Below are positions 21,240-33,019 of a stretch of DNA of 64,000 nt, piece after piece. Made by a program: the position numbers and the translations under genes. The notes beneath the pieces are model-generated. The model saw only the letters and a list, made by a program, of their open reading frames with translations, had not been told where the DNA came from and did not search any database. This DNA is from [Phialemoniopsis] sp. UDSM-2020. Lineage: Eukaryota > Ascomycota > Sordariomycetes > Thyridiales > Thyridiaceae. The DNA is taken from contig JAEILZ010000005.1 of assembly GCA_018873225.1 (NCBI GenBank), positions 1-64,000 on the forward strand, in the 5' to 3' direction. Every line of letters begins with the position of its first letter. Positions within the stretch are counted from its first letter, which is position 1.

Positions 21240-23042
21240 ATGGCTCGTTCCAAGTTTCTCGGTCTCAGAGGCGGGAAGCTCAATGCGTTGCTGATGTTCG
21301 TGGCAGCTATTGAGTTCATGCAAGTCAAGCCTTTCCTGTCCTGCCGAAGTTGCGTTGCGAGTCTGCTATTAACGCCGCCTCACCAGATTGTTCGGTTACG
21401 ATCAGGGAGTGATGGGTGGTCTGCTTACCCTCCCATCCTTCACCAAAGTTTTCCCGGATATCTGCACGACGCTTGCCTGCCAGGAAGGTCTCTCGGAGTC
21501 AGAGAAACAGCATCGATCCACAGTTCAAGGTGATAAGAGTGCAGACGAACCATGTGATTGCAGCATGCTGACAACTCTGGTCTAGGTGTTGCGATCTCTT
21601 CGTACAACCTTGGCGCCTTCCTTGGCTCCTTGTTGACCATGAAATTCGGTGATCAACTAGGACGGCGCAAGTCCATATTCATAGGCTGCTCATTTGTCAT
21701 CATTGGTGCAATCCTGCAAGCTTCTGCTTTCGGCTTGGCTCATTTCATCGTCGGTCGCCTCATCTGCGGTATCGGTACTGGTATCAATACGTAAGTATTC
21801 CGAGTCGAAGGACGTCAGTGTTCCTTGCCAACTTGAGGCTGATTATGCACACGAAGATCCTCGGTTCCCATCTGGCAAGCCGAGACAACGAAGCCTCACC
21901 AGCGAGGTCCAGTCATCGCTTTCGAAACATCGCTGACCATCGGAGGTGTTATGGTGAGCTACTGGGTTGACTTCGGCTTTTCGTACACTGAGCCGAGCGC
22001 CATGGCTTGGCGATTCCCAATCGCCTTGCAGATTGTCCCCGCCTTGTTTGTTTTGAGCATGATCTTCTTCATGCCGGAATCGCCTCGCTGGCTCGTCCTT
22101 CGAGACAGAGTTGAGGAAGCCAGCGATGTCATTTGTGCAATGTACGACCTCCCGCAGGACGACCCCATCGTTGCAGACCAGATCCAGACCATTATTGCAG
22201 TCCGACACATCAGTGAAGAGACAAGTGTTTGGGATATGTTCAAGCAAGGGCCACTCAAGAACCGCACCCGCACTCTGCTGGGAGTTGGCTCTCAAGTCCT
22301 CGCGCAGCTGTCCGGCATCAACATCATTACATACTATGCGGCTACCATCTACGAAAACGAGATTGGCTTGACTCCCTTCGTCTCCAGACTGCTGGCTGCA
22401 GCCAACGGAACCGAATACTTTATTGCCTCTCTATTCTCGGTGCCACTTATCAAGTACTGGGATAGAAGACCCGTCTTGATGATGGTTGCTGGTGGCTGCT
22501 CGTTGACTATGGTTGCACTGGCCGCTACCAACGCTGTTGGAGGCAAAGGTCCCGGTATCGCAGCAGCAGCGTTTCTGTTCATCTTCAATACCTTCTTTGG
22601 TCTCGGCTACGCGCAGCTGGAATGGCTGTATCCGGCAGAGGTGACCCCTCTGGCTATCCGCGGCCCCGCCAACGCCCTCTCCACAGGCGCATGCTGGATC
22701 ATGAACTTTTTGGTTGTCATGATCACACCTGTCTCGTTCAACAACATCGGATGGAGAACATACGTTATTTTCGCCGTCTTCAACGCGGCCGCGGCTGCCA
22801 TTTTTTGGCTGGTGTACCCCGAGACGCGGAACCGGTCTCTGGAAGAGATGGATGTCATTTTCCGCCAGTCTAAGAACGTACGGCACGCAATCAAGCTGGC
22901 TCGCACCATGGACAGACATTTCGACAACAAGGGCAACATGATCAAGCGCCTCGCTTACGAAGTCGAAGCCGAAGACGTGGCTAGCAAGGAGGCAAATTTC
23001 ATGGTGAGTCATGTCGAGGAACCGAATTTAAAGACGGTGTGA
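21240..23042 (+). CDS. MFS sugar transporter (SP family)
   Basis: Plasma-membrane sugar or polyol proton symporter with 12 predicted membrane helices, 537 aa. Four exons: 21240-21319, 21387-21529, 21586-21790, 21857-23042. Intron 1 is of the GC-AG class with the consensus donor GCAAGT; splicing yields EFILFGYDQGVMGG, the expected first-helix motif. Family signatures: GDQLGRRKS in loop 2-3, VPIWQAET and KPHQRGP after helix 4, PESPRWL in the central loop, PETRNRSLEEMD after helix 12. Substrate range is wide in this family. Its place between a monooxygenase and a regulator suggests it imports the cluster substrate. Confidence 0.95.
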
Positions 23043-24018
23043 AATGATTTTCGAAGGTGGAGGGCCTTGGGGAAGATCTGCTCGCCCAAGGATAACTCAT
23101 GCGTCTCAGTAGGTAGACTCCAGGGCTGCTGTTGACGATGGATAAGGTTCTTCCTCCCCGAGAAACAACGACTCAAGTCGTTGATTTGGAGTAGTTATGC
23201 AAGGGGCGCCGTCGGTGTGGGAGGGAGGCAATGAGGCAAGAGATCACATGCAAGACACTCAGGTATCATTCACATGTATGTACTTGGTACCTTAGCTACC
23301 TATTCAAGACCCATGCATGATGGATGGATTATCTTGTATACCCTGCTTGGTTTGCGACACCACCAAGGAATCTTGAGGTCACACATTGTGACATAATTCA
23401 CACTGTGTACGGAAGGAAGTATTCTAGTATTTTCCGCTTCGGGACATCAAGTTCCCATGGAATGTGGGGCCAGGTAAAGTTTACTTTACCTAATTTAGTG
23501 CGGGGACAGACGCAGAGGTACCTAGAGGGTTTTTCATCTCAAGCCCCCCTTCCCCCCTCACCTGGTTCCCCATATTCCATTTGTCGTGTCACAGCCTCCA
23601 TCTCTCCAATTCTCTGCTCGGGCTGGCCGACTTCGTTCTTGTCTTGTCGACCACGCTTTCTCTGGAATCGACTCCAAGATTTCCAGCGAACAACAACAGA
23701 TGCGATGAGCACAGCTCGATTGAGCGTTGTGACCTTTTGAAAGGCGGCCAGACGAATATTATCCCGCCCACGCTATCCATTTCCAATTTCAAACCAGCAG
23801 CGTGCACGAGTCAGCCGTGCCAATCCTCCAGGGCTAGGCTAGGTGATCTTGAAGATCGGCGGCTCACCGACCCCGACCGGCTGCCCAGCACACCACGCGA
23901 CTCCATCGTCTTCACCACAGGACGTGACGGGCACCTCGCATGGAGGGCGCAGACCACTACATTGATCTCGAAGCTGGACTTGAACTCGCTGCCCAGTAGA
24001 CGAACACATTACAGAAAC
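23043..24018. other. Intergenic region upstream of regulator 1
   Basis: 976 bp with pyrimidine-rich stretches near 23,530-23,640, common in fungal promoters and 5-prime leaders. Open frames here (for example 23581-24282) are read through the regulator start in the wrong frame and are not genes. Confidence 0.45.
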
Positions 24019-27000
24019 ATGGCCCCTAAGAGAGGTAGGCGCTTAGTGAGTTGCGCAGGTGAGACCCTCAAAACGAACAAGGAGAAGTTGAAGAAGGGCG
24101 GCTCACTGACCTTTGGTCCTGCCAGAATGCCGCAGGATGAAGCTCAAATGCGACCGTTCGGTAAGCTCCGTCTCTTTTGTCCGTGCACTTGTGCCCTCGA
24201 GAGCTTACCCTCCTCCAGATCCCATGCTCAAACTGCGCCAAGCGGAATTGCGCAGAATTGTGTCCGTCCGGTACGAGGATGAAGACATCCAAGTCAGTCG
24301 CGCACCGTCTCCGCCCCTTTTCTCGTGTATGCCACCGTTGACAGCGCGCTCAGTCCCAACCACTTGGAACATCGCGTCTCGGAGCTCGAGGGCCTTCTGC
24401 GAGAACACGGCATCCCCTTGAGTCAGCGCTCGGAAGTCTTTCAGCCCAAATCTCCCACTTCTGTTCATCGAAGCACAGCCTCCACGACATCCCCGCCCCT
24501 GGCTAAAGATCGCACGCCCGAGACAAGTGTCGATACAGTGGCGGCCCGACCACAAATGCAACCTCCGTACTCTTCTCTCGCCCTGGGTCCGATCCACGAT
24601 GCACCTGATGGCCCCGTGGCGGCTCCTGGCAATCAAGGCCCATTCGCACACGCCTTTCCCGACCCTCCAATCATAAACCTCGACCCAAGCATTATCTACC
24701 AAGAATGTCCGTCGGGTCAGCCCTCAAGCAGCATTAGCCCAGCTGAAGCCGCCCAGTCCTTGACGTCTCACGAGGCAACCGTAATCGGCACGACCAGTAA
24801 TGAAGAGCGAGAGTGTGGGACTTTGGTGGTAGGCGATGCCGGAAAATCGAGATATCTCGGGACGAGCGCTGGTATCGAGTGGTTGAGGAATGTGAGTATG
24901 CTCCATGGTTCATCTTCGCGCCCCCTTCCTCTCTGCGTCTTTCGCTGTCGTTTGAGCCAGTCCCTGAAAAGTGCTTCTAGCAAGAGCCACCTGGCTTTTC
25001 CAGGGCTCCCTCGGAGGACATTGGCGGCGGTGCCACCTCCGAGTTGGCCTCCAACTTTCCCTTTGGGCCCCGACCAGTCCCGTTGACGAACGCGGAACTT
25101 TTTGACAAATTGCCGAGTAGAGAAGAAACTCGTATTCTGGTTGAGTCTTACTATCGCTTGTATGCATGGAAGTGAGTTGTTCTATATACACACGAATTCT
25201 TAAGGCGACTGCTGACTCTATTTTCCCTCCTCCTCTGGCAGTATCAATCCCATCCCGCGTTCAAGCCTCGATGCTATTTTCGACAAGGTCTATGATCCGG
25301 CCGACCAAACCCCTGTCAGTTCGAGGATCCATATCCACCAGCTTGCTCTGCTTTACACCGTCTTCGCCATGGGTGCACATCATTGTCTAGAGTATCCACC
25401 AAACGATCCCATAGTGGACGAATATTTGAGACTCGCGAAATGCTGCTTATCTGGAGGGGATTTCCTCGCCATCAATACGATCCCAAGCTTGCAAGCCCTG
25501 GTGAGCTCTTCCATTTGGCTCATGAAGCCGAGGACCAGCTAGCTGACATTGCTTCCTCCAGTTTCTGATCGGGCATGTTCAATCAGAGACGGAGAGGGGC
25601 CGGAAAGGTGACATGTCGTGGCCGATCTGGGGCTTATCAATGCGCCTCATACAAGCTGTGAGAAATTATGAAGACGCCACCGCCGTTGGGCTCTAGACTG
25701 ACAACATTCAGATGGGAGTTCATCGTGACGGCACGCAATGGGACCTGCGAGAGCACGTCATTGAAGAACGACGTGTGGTTTTCTGGGAATGCTATTTCAC
25801 TGATATCTTTCAGGCACACTGTTCTTCTCGCCCGTACGTCCCATCCATGACCTTTGCGCGTCCCGGTGTGTTTGCTAACGATAACTCCTAGCCCTTCAAT
25901 GTGCCCAGGCTATTTTGATACTCTATTTCCCTCTACGGATGTCTCCGTTCCCGGTGCGCCCAGGGAGCGAGGACCGGGTGGCAATGAGTTCAAGACAGCG
26001 AAGTATGAACTAGCCAAGATATTAGCAAAGTGAGTCATCTTTAAGAAATCGAATTGCTCCAATTTCGTCGGTCCTGATCGACTTTAGATCTCTTGATTTG
26101 GTCATGAACATCAAGCCCCCGCCGTACAGCCAGATTATGGACTTGTACAGAGAATTGTAGGTTGGCTGGCTCCCGGAACATTGTGCACTATCTAACAATG
26201 AGGGTAGGTGTGACTTTGAACGTTCGATTCCATTTCATCTCCGCTGTCGGAGCGCTCTTATCGCAACGCCGTCTCGTTATGCCAATGCAGAACTGGCTAT
26301 TGGTGACAGCCCGGCTGTGAATCGAAGGGATTTGCGGCGAACTTTTGAGGTGAGTCGGGTGGTCACAATTCCCAACCAGCTTTGCCACTTGGTTTTTTTC
26401 GTTCCCCACTGAAGCTCATGGTTCGATCAGCAATTCACGCTGGCCTTGAATGTGTCAGAAGCAATGCTATTCCTTCAACGGACGTACTACGCCAAAGCGA
26501 TAAATGACAACCCCTCTGATCCTGTACGGTCTAGGTTTGGGGCGTCATTCTTATCTGTGGTTGAGCGATGCAATGTAAGTACTGTCACCTTTTCATCATC
26601 ATTCCTTCACAGGCTTCCTTCTACATTCTATGTAACTCAAGTTGGTGTCGTGCTAACTAGCCTGCCCATCAAGATTATCACACAAACCATCCGTGGTCTG
26701 GCGGACTTGCATCCTGCTGTTGCCTCCCGTCACTGGTTCTACTGGGTTCGCATCCTCTTCCAGCCCAAGACGAACACCCCACTGACCTTGAAGCCACTCA
26801 GTACCACCTTTTCACCGCGGCAGGTTGTGCAGGGACTTTGGTCCTCCGTTGTCCTGGTACTCCGATGGCATCCTTCGCCTTGTCAATTTTGGACGAGGCC
26901 ATTTCGGCGTACGGCATTGCCGTGGGCCAGAATTCTTCTCCAACTCTCAGATTGAATTATGATTGGTTGCTTCGACTCCGTCAACGAAGTGCCGAGCGCA

Positions 27001-27395
27001 TCTCCCAGCTCCCGGCAGGCACCTCTGCCAATGTCGACTCGGTGATGTCTGACTCGGTGGGCAATGACACGGCAGAAGAAAGCATCGATCAGGAGTTGCT
27101 TGGGTGGCGAACGAGGCTCATCGAGCGTGCAGCGCAAGCGCCAGGTCAAAGTGGCGCTGGCGGGTGTCCTGGCCCAAACCACACGGCCGAGAACCCGGAG
27201 GAGGGTGGCGCGTCGCCGCCCTCACTCGATCCTCTTCCAATCCCCTTTCTCCATCCTATACCCCAAGCTGCAGAAGCGATGCACCAACAGCATTTTGCAA
27301 TGCCATCCTTGGGCGAGAGCGACAAGGCTTTTGGCCAGTGCGACATTTTTAACCATTCAGTCAGTAACTCTGCACGTTGCCTGCTTGTACTCTGA
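24019..27395 (+). CDS. Zn2Cys6 fungal-specific transcription factor 1
   Basis: Probable pathway regulator, 840 aa from 14 exons: 24019-24058, 24126-24160, 24219-24292, 24345-24891, 24981-25171, 25242-25500, 25562-25657, 25712-25833, 25892-26029, 26088-26156, 26208-26349, 26431-26574, 26674-26745, 26802-27395. All joins keep phase. The zinc cluster is split over three exons: CAECRRMKLKC then CSNCAKRNCAELC, so C-x2-C-x6-C twice. A heptad-like segment (LEHRVSELEGLL) follows for dimerisation. The middle-homology region begins around LALLYTVFAMGAHH and includes WPIWGLSMRLIQAMGVHRDG. C-terminus is Pro/Ser-rich. It closes the cluster, next to the transporter, so local regulation is plausible. Confidence 0.92.
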
Positions 27396-27658
27396 TTTCA
27401 GGTGCCTAATAAGATGTAGACTGACACCTTTGAAGATAAACCCATTTTTAGATCCCTTAGGGTTTCAGTTTTATTCCGATCTATCATAACAAGATTGCTA
27501 CAGGGTCTGATATTTTACCACTACCTCAGGTGGTTAGTCGATTCGAGATCTCAGACACTGAAAGCACCAAGGGAGTAAAAGACAAATCTTACAGACAGGA
27601 TGCTGGTCGTGGTTGCAGAATCTCCATATGTCAGATTCGTCTCTCCCATAGCCACTGC

Positions 27659-27826
27659 TTACATGGTGCAACCGCTTGCGGGGGGGTACCTTGCCAGAAA
27701 GTCCTCGAGCTTGGCGAGGTTCGATGCCGCTAGCTCATCGACGACGTCGGGAGGGAATGGTCCTGCGAATGCCAGCCCTGAGAGAAGCAGACCGGCTGCC
27801 AAGATGGATGGAAACGCCGGTAACAT
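27659..27826 (-). pseudogene. Signal-peptide-bearing fragment, possibly truncated tyrosinase-like gene
   Basis: A 55-codon minus frame begins with a convincing secretory signal: MLPAFPSILAAGLLLSG then LAFAGPFPP, and continues ELAASNLAKLEDFLARYP to GCTM before TAA. The final ACCATGTAAGC also reads as a splice donor (AT|GTAAGC). The GCT end recalls the start of fungal tyrosinases, where a Cys-Thr is followed by xNxxxRxEW, but no such exon is present before regulator 1 ends at 27395. It may be the 5-prime remnant of a lost secreted enzyme or a very small secreted protein. Confidence 0.35.
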
Positions 27827-29089
27827 GTTTGCTGATGTGTCCGAGGAACGAACGTGCGGAAGGAAAGTCTGGTAACGAAGGACGGCACAAGGTTCACAAT
27901 GAGGAAAAAGACCTCGTCGCCTGCGACAGGAGTGTGTCAGTCATATGAGCTTTCGTCTTCTCTATTCCATCCTTATTTTCGACCCATGCTGGTCTGTTGG
28001 TCCGGACAAAGGTCTACGGCGCCGCCGGGCGAACGAAGTGGCAGTCGCACCGAGTGTGGATGCAGGCCGGACCAACGGTGAGCTAGGATAGGAATAATAA
28101 GACATCTCCCCGGGCGATGCAGTATTATATTGAGCCCCATTAATATTATACGCAGTCTCCTTGTCCTGGCATCACTAGGCGCAATGCGGGTGAGCATGAA
28201 CAGTCATGCTGTCCCGCTTGGACGGCGCGTGTTCCGTGCTCTGGGGTCCCATCCATGCGTTTCTCCCCAGCGAGCCAGGTAAAGTGCGGGGATCCTCGAC
28301 CAGATCTAACGTGTCACAAGATCATTCAGTCAAGACCTCATGAAATCATGTTCGACTACATGCCCTTCTATCTAGTTGTCAGGTCGAGGGCGTCCGCAAT
28401 CAACATATGAGCTTTTCGGGCGTGGAGGGTGCTCATCGAGGTCAAGAACGAGCCGCGGAGATTTCAAAACGTGGCAGGAGGCTAAAACACAGAAAAACGC
28501 CGAAGTCAGCATTCGTTTTATTGTGGCGTTGTTCTCGAAGATTAAAGGCTCTGCGCGGTCTCGCGGTTCTGGTAAATTAAGGGTCCGTTCAATGGCCGCA
28601 AATTCGCCTCGCCGACCAATTGTTCAGGCTATTTCCCGTCCTTTCGCTTGAGCTGCAGAAGGGTTTTAGAACGCTGGCCCATGTCGACTGGCTGGCCAGC
28701 CGCGTATCTGAGGCGATTAGAGTAGCAGTCATCTTGATTAATTTAGCGAAAGCCTGGAAACGTCGGAACATCGCGCACTTGGCATCCGCGGCTCGTGTTC
28801 CGGGAGAACCAAGCTTGCGCATTTGGTTTCAAGGGGAAACATACAAAGCCACATTGACTTAACACAATGACCATAGAAACAAATGAGACACAGTGTTTGG
28901 CAGATTGGTTTGTTACGTAATATAAGCAAGGCGACTTGCACCAGATCCTTGCGAGGACAGAGTCCAGATGCAATGAAGTAGAATCGCAGATCCAAAGAAG
29001 TCCACCCCAGATTGTGCATCGCGTCCTCGAGCAGAGAGAAATGATATACCTTGGCAAATGCCGAGCGAAATCAATTGAGAAGCCAGAGT
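27827..29089. other. Long intergenic region without recognisable genes
   Basis: About 1.26 kb. Frames up to 142 codons on the minus strand near 28,740-29,170 show no family motif and overlap the expansin-like gene end. I see no repeat or RNA gene. Confidence 0.45.
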
Positions 29090-29886
29090 TCAACAATTCG
29101 TAGATGCTGTGTATTGCGCCGAAGGAGTCGTCCCGACATTGCCCAGGATGACCTTGCTCCCATTCGCACAAGTCACTCGCACGGACACGGTGTCAGTGCC
29201 GAAACCGCCGCCTCCGGGCTTCTCGAAGTAGTCATAATCTTTCCTTGTCGTCGTCTGCCACGTCGTGCCCCCATTTGTGCTCACGTCAACAGCGACGATG
29301 GGCTGATTATGGTTGATAACCTGCATCGAGAACCTAATGCTTCCGTCAGAATCATTTCTCATATGGAGGGGGTGGACATAACTCACCACCACTTTGACGT
29401 GCCTGTTTTGTTGCGAATTGCCAATGGAGAAGATATACCGCAGGGAACAACCGTCCACGTGATGGGAATGGTTCCGGCGCTGTACTCTCCCAATTGACCA
29501 AATGCGTTCTGGAAAAGGTCCAGCTGATTCTGGGCACAGCCGGGACACTGATCAACGACCTTCGACGGATCCCTGTAAGCATCCAGCCATTCATGAGGTG
29601 AGGATTATGAGTGGTCTCTCCTTACCATGACCTTGATCGTGTTGCCTTTTGGTCCTTTCACGTTCAAGCAGGCACCACACAAAGCGGCAGTATTCCAGTT
29701 GGTGCCGGATAGAGCTGTGCCATACACCCCGGAAGGCAGAGAGTATGAGGAGAACATGCAATTCCCGCCTGCAAGGTTACCGCCATAGAATGAAGCTATG
29801 CCATTGTATGTTTGTGCTGTGACCAATGGCAAGAGGTCCGTTGCGCACAACGAGGCAATTAGGGGCAGGGAGAAGAGCTTCAACAT
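29090..29886 (-). CDS. Secreted expansin-like protein (DPBB plus CBM63-like)
   Basis: Small secreted wall-loosening protein of 225 aa. Exons 29886-29626, 29559-29387, 29333-29090. The start MLKLFSLPLIASLC gives a signal peptide cleaved near TAQ-TYNG; an upstream in-frame Met is less likely. The double-psi beta-barrel shows TYNGIASFYGG, NCMFSSYSLPSG, CGACLNV and VVDQCPGC with LDLFQNAFGQL. The C-terminal domain reads ISSPLAIRNKTG and later STNGGTTWQTTTRKDYDYF. The GAAG acceptor of intron 1 was chosen because it restores KVMVVDQCPGC. Such proteins disrupt cellulose or chitin packing without hydrolysis. Confidence 0.9.
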
Positions 29887-31011
29887 GATGCAGCTGGAAC
29901 TGTTTTGCGGTAGGTGAATCGATGACAAGACTTGTACGTACTACTTAGGTTCGAGTGCATCGATTAAGCAGTCTATTCGTCAAGATTCTCCCTTTTTTAT
30001 GCCTCAAGTCCTTTTATAACACATCCTGGTTTGGATCCCACCCCTCATGTGCTGCTTTCTTTTGCATTTCCTCCGTGTTCTAGCCTTGTCCCAAAGTGAG
30101 ACAGCGAGACAAATAAGGCAAGCAAAGCAAACATGCCATTGGAGGGAATCGCTCGTGTCGGTCTTTGCGTGGGTTGGTACATATCAGTCAAAGCTTCCTT
30201 GGTGGAAGAAATGCTCCTCCAGAACTTGTGTGACGCTACGGAAAAATCTGGTCACAAAGGTAGGGCAACATTGAATTTTTTAGTCACCGGCCTCTCTTCC
30301 GAATTTCAACATAGCGCAAGGCGATTGTGCTGCCATCACGCTGGTTTGCGAAGTCTCTTCTGCGTGCATGAGCTATGAGAGACAAAGGTGGATGCATAAG
30401 CCGGCGAAGAGTGGGTCATATGGACCGTGCCGGCCGGCCCTGCGGCGGGGCATCAGCGGAGGTCGGTACGATCGAGCATGCGGTGATGCTCGGCGTTCGC
30501 TCACCCAAGCTCAGGCCCCGTCCTTGTGCACCTTTATGCTAAAGCTAAGTTAAATTGGTTTAGTTCAACAGGTTGCGCAGATGGTAATTCTAGCCCCGTG
30601 ACACGCCTCAGTGGGAGTCATGGTGACGAGATGTTTACGCATTCGAAACCGCCCCACTTTTACGGGAACTACCCGAAGAAGCAACATCGTGACGTCGAGA
30701 CCACCCGGAGGGAGCAGGTGCTCCTCTACCGGCCCATCCAATGATTCGCCAGGAGAAAGTAATCAGTGATGCTCACAAGTCCATACACGGAGCAAACCTT
30801 CCGAACACCCTGCCTTTGGGGTGCTGATATGGTGAGTTCAATTTGAAAACATTATGAGATTGAACAGAAGGAAACATTCGCTTTCTCGCCACATTATCCA
30901 GAGATGCCATTTTGGTGAAGAATGAATATCTTTTGCAGTGTAGTTCGACCAAGGATCGTGCTACTCGCATCATTGAAAATCACCACGACATCTGTGCCGC
31001 GCATCATCAAA
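29887..31011. promoter_or_regulatory. Divergent intergenic region, expansin-like / FAD-Rieske
   Basis: About 1.1 kb between divergent genes. Short frames at 30047-30744 have no recognised homology. An in-frame upstream ATG at 30922 belongs to the FAD-Rieske reading frame and may be an alternative start. Confidence 0.45.
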
Positions 31012-32637
31012 ATGTCATCGGCTACCCCCCGTCCCCAGCATTTCATGCAGACCTCTGGCGCCACAGACGCTGTGTGGGTGCACAAGGACAAGTATGCCAA
31101 CCGACCCCAATTCCAAAAGCTCAAGGAGGACCTCGACACGGAGGTCTGCGTTGTCGGTGCTGGTATCTCTGGGATCTCCGTCGCCTACGAGCTGGTCTCG
31201 CGCGGCAAGGATGTGGTCATGATCGAGGCCCGGGACGTGCTCTCCGGCGAGACTGGCAGAACAAGTGGACATCTGGCCAACGCCCTCGACGACCACTACA
31301 TTCACGTCAAGGAGAAGCACGGAAAGGAGGGGGCACAGGCTGCCGCTGATAGCCACACCTGGGCACTGGAGCGAGTGGGCGAGATCGCAAAGAAGCTCAG
31401 CATCGACTGCGAGTACCGTCGCGTCCCCGGCTACGAGATCTCGCAGTACGAGCGAAGCGACAAGAATCACGCGGAGGACTTGAAGGAACTCAAGGCCGAG
31501 GCCGAGATGGCGAAGGAGCTTGGCTTGGGCGCTGAGTACCGCGATGGCCTCACCATAAAGGGCTGGGATGGCAAGCCCGATCAGCGGGACGGCGTGGTCT
31601 TTCCCAACCAAGCGGCCTTTCACCCTACACTCTACCTAGTCGGTATCATGAACTGGCTCAAGAAGCAGCCCAACTTCAAGTGCTACACCCACACCCGGAT
31701 GCTGACGGCCGAGGACAAGGGCATCGAGGTGCTGGGCATGGGTCAGAAGAACGTCCAGGTGCAGACAGAAGACGGGCAGACCATCCAGTGCGCGTACGCC
31801 GTCGAGGCGACTTGCATCCCGCTGCAGAAGCTCAGTGTCATCGTGGAGATGGAGTTTATGCGCACGTACTCCCTCGCCATCCGCGTGCCCAAGGGCTCGG
31901 TGGAGGACTGCTTCATCTACGACTCGGCCGAGGAATACAAGTACGTGCGGCTGACGGCCTGCGACGACAAGGACGACTACATGATTGTCGGCGGATGCGA
32001 CCACAAGGTCGGTCAGGAGGGGCCGGATAACAGGTTCCAGGAGCTTGAGGACTGGGTGCGCGAGCGCTTCACGCAGGCTGGGTCTGTGGACTACAAGTGG
32101 AGCGGCCAGGTCAACGAGCCGGTGGACTACATGGCTTTCATCGGCAAGAACCAAGGCTGCGATCGCATCTTCATCGTCACCGGCGATTCTGGTAATGGTC
32201 TCACCCACGGCGTCCTCGCGGGCAAGCTCATTGCCGACGAGATTGACGACAAGGCGGATCCCGCCTGGGCCAAGCTGTATGCGCCCAACAGACTTGCTTC
32301 GATCGCCAAGTCGGCTGTCTCGATGATCAAGCACGACGTGCAGGTCAATCTGCAGTACAAGCGGTTCCTCGAGACGGACATCACCGACATCGAGGACCTA
32401 GTGCCGGGCCAGGGCGCAGTGCTCAATCCCAAGACATCCAAGCCAATGGCTATCTTCAAGGACGAGAACGGACAGGTCACCAAGATGAGCGCGCTGTGCC
32501 CGCACCTCAAGGGCGTGGTGTGTTGGAACCCGACGGAGAAGTCGTTTGACTGCCCCATCCACGGCAGCAGGTTTTCGGAGACGGGGATCTGCGTGAACGG
32601 GCCGGCAAAGGCCAACTTGCCGCCGGTAGAGGCTTGA
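31012..32637 (+). CDS. FAD-dependent oxidoreductase fused to a Rieske [2Fe-2S] domain
   Basis: Single-exon protein of 541 aa (571 if begun at the in-frame ATG at 30922, which adds a basic, acid-free leader that could target mitochondria). The N-terminal DAO-type FAD domain has CVVGAGISGISVAYEL and a GETGRTSGHL substrate loop. The C-terminal domain has the Rieske ligands CPHLKG and CPIHGSRF about 20 residues apart. It should pass electrons between a flavin and an iron-sulfur centre on one chain. Similar fusions occur in fungi and bacteria; the substrate (amine, amino acid or other) is not established. I find no partner reductase beside it. Confidence 0.9.
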   Translation: MSSATPRPQHFMQTSGATDAVWVHKDKYANRPQFQKLKEDLDTEVCVVGAGISGISVAYELVSRGKDVVMIEARDVLSGETGRTSGHLANALDDHYIHVKEKHGKEGAQAAADSHTWALERVGEIAKKLSIDCEYRRVPGYEISQYERSDKNHAEDLKELKAEAEMAKELGLGAEYRDGLTIKGWDGKPDQRDGVVFPNQAAFHPTLYLVGIMNWLKKQPNFKCYTHTRMLTAEDKGIEVLGMGQKNVQVQTEDGQTIQCAYAVEATCIPLQKLSVIVEMEFMRTYSLAIRVPKGSVEDCFIYDSAEEYKYVRLTACDDKDDYMIVGGCDHKVGQEGPDNRFQELEDWVRERFTQAGSVDYKWSGQVNEPVDYMAFIGKNQGCDRIFIVTGDSGNGLTHGVLAGKLIADEIDDKADPAWAKLYAPNRLASIAKSAVSMIKHDVQVNLQYKRFLETDITDIEDLVPGQGAVLNPKTSKPMAIFKDENGQVTKMSALCPHLKGVVCWNPTEKSFDCPIHGSRFSETGICVNGPAKANLPPVEA

Positions 32638-33019
32638 ATTAGTGCTGTACGAGGGAGGTTGCGGGGCAAGTTTGGTGTAAGTCGGGTGCACTGACGGCAC
32701 GGAGTACGGAATAGTCCGCGCTAAATATTCGGAGTGACGGGCGGTGAGAGGTCCTACTCCGTAAAAAGCACAAAGTAGAATGAGCGCAGAATACATTCGG
32801 ACTAGTATTGTTGCGCTAGCAAGTAGAAGTCGGGAGCCTTTTATGTAAGTGATGCCAGATTCAACGCCCTTTGTGTCAATGAATGTGGGGAAGATGAAGC
32901 CGATGTGGAGCTCAATCCGAGAGGTCGCAACTAAGCGTCATAAAAAGGAATTCTGGAGTTCGCAACTTGGATCTTTGAGAGCATCTCTTCCATATTTTGC
33001 AAGCAAGAAGAACGCAGCC
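32638..33019. other. Intergenic region
   Basis: 382 bp between two genes on the same strand. Nothing specific seen apart from a possible 5-prime extension of the acetyltransferase frame. Confidence 0.45.

Noticed and set aside
31015..32334. Long antisense open frames inside the FAD-Rieske gene (202 and 232 codons)
   Set aside because: Antisense shadows caused by GC-rich third codon positions of the real gene; no motifs of their own.
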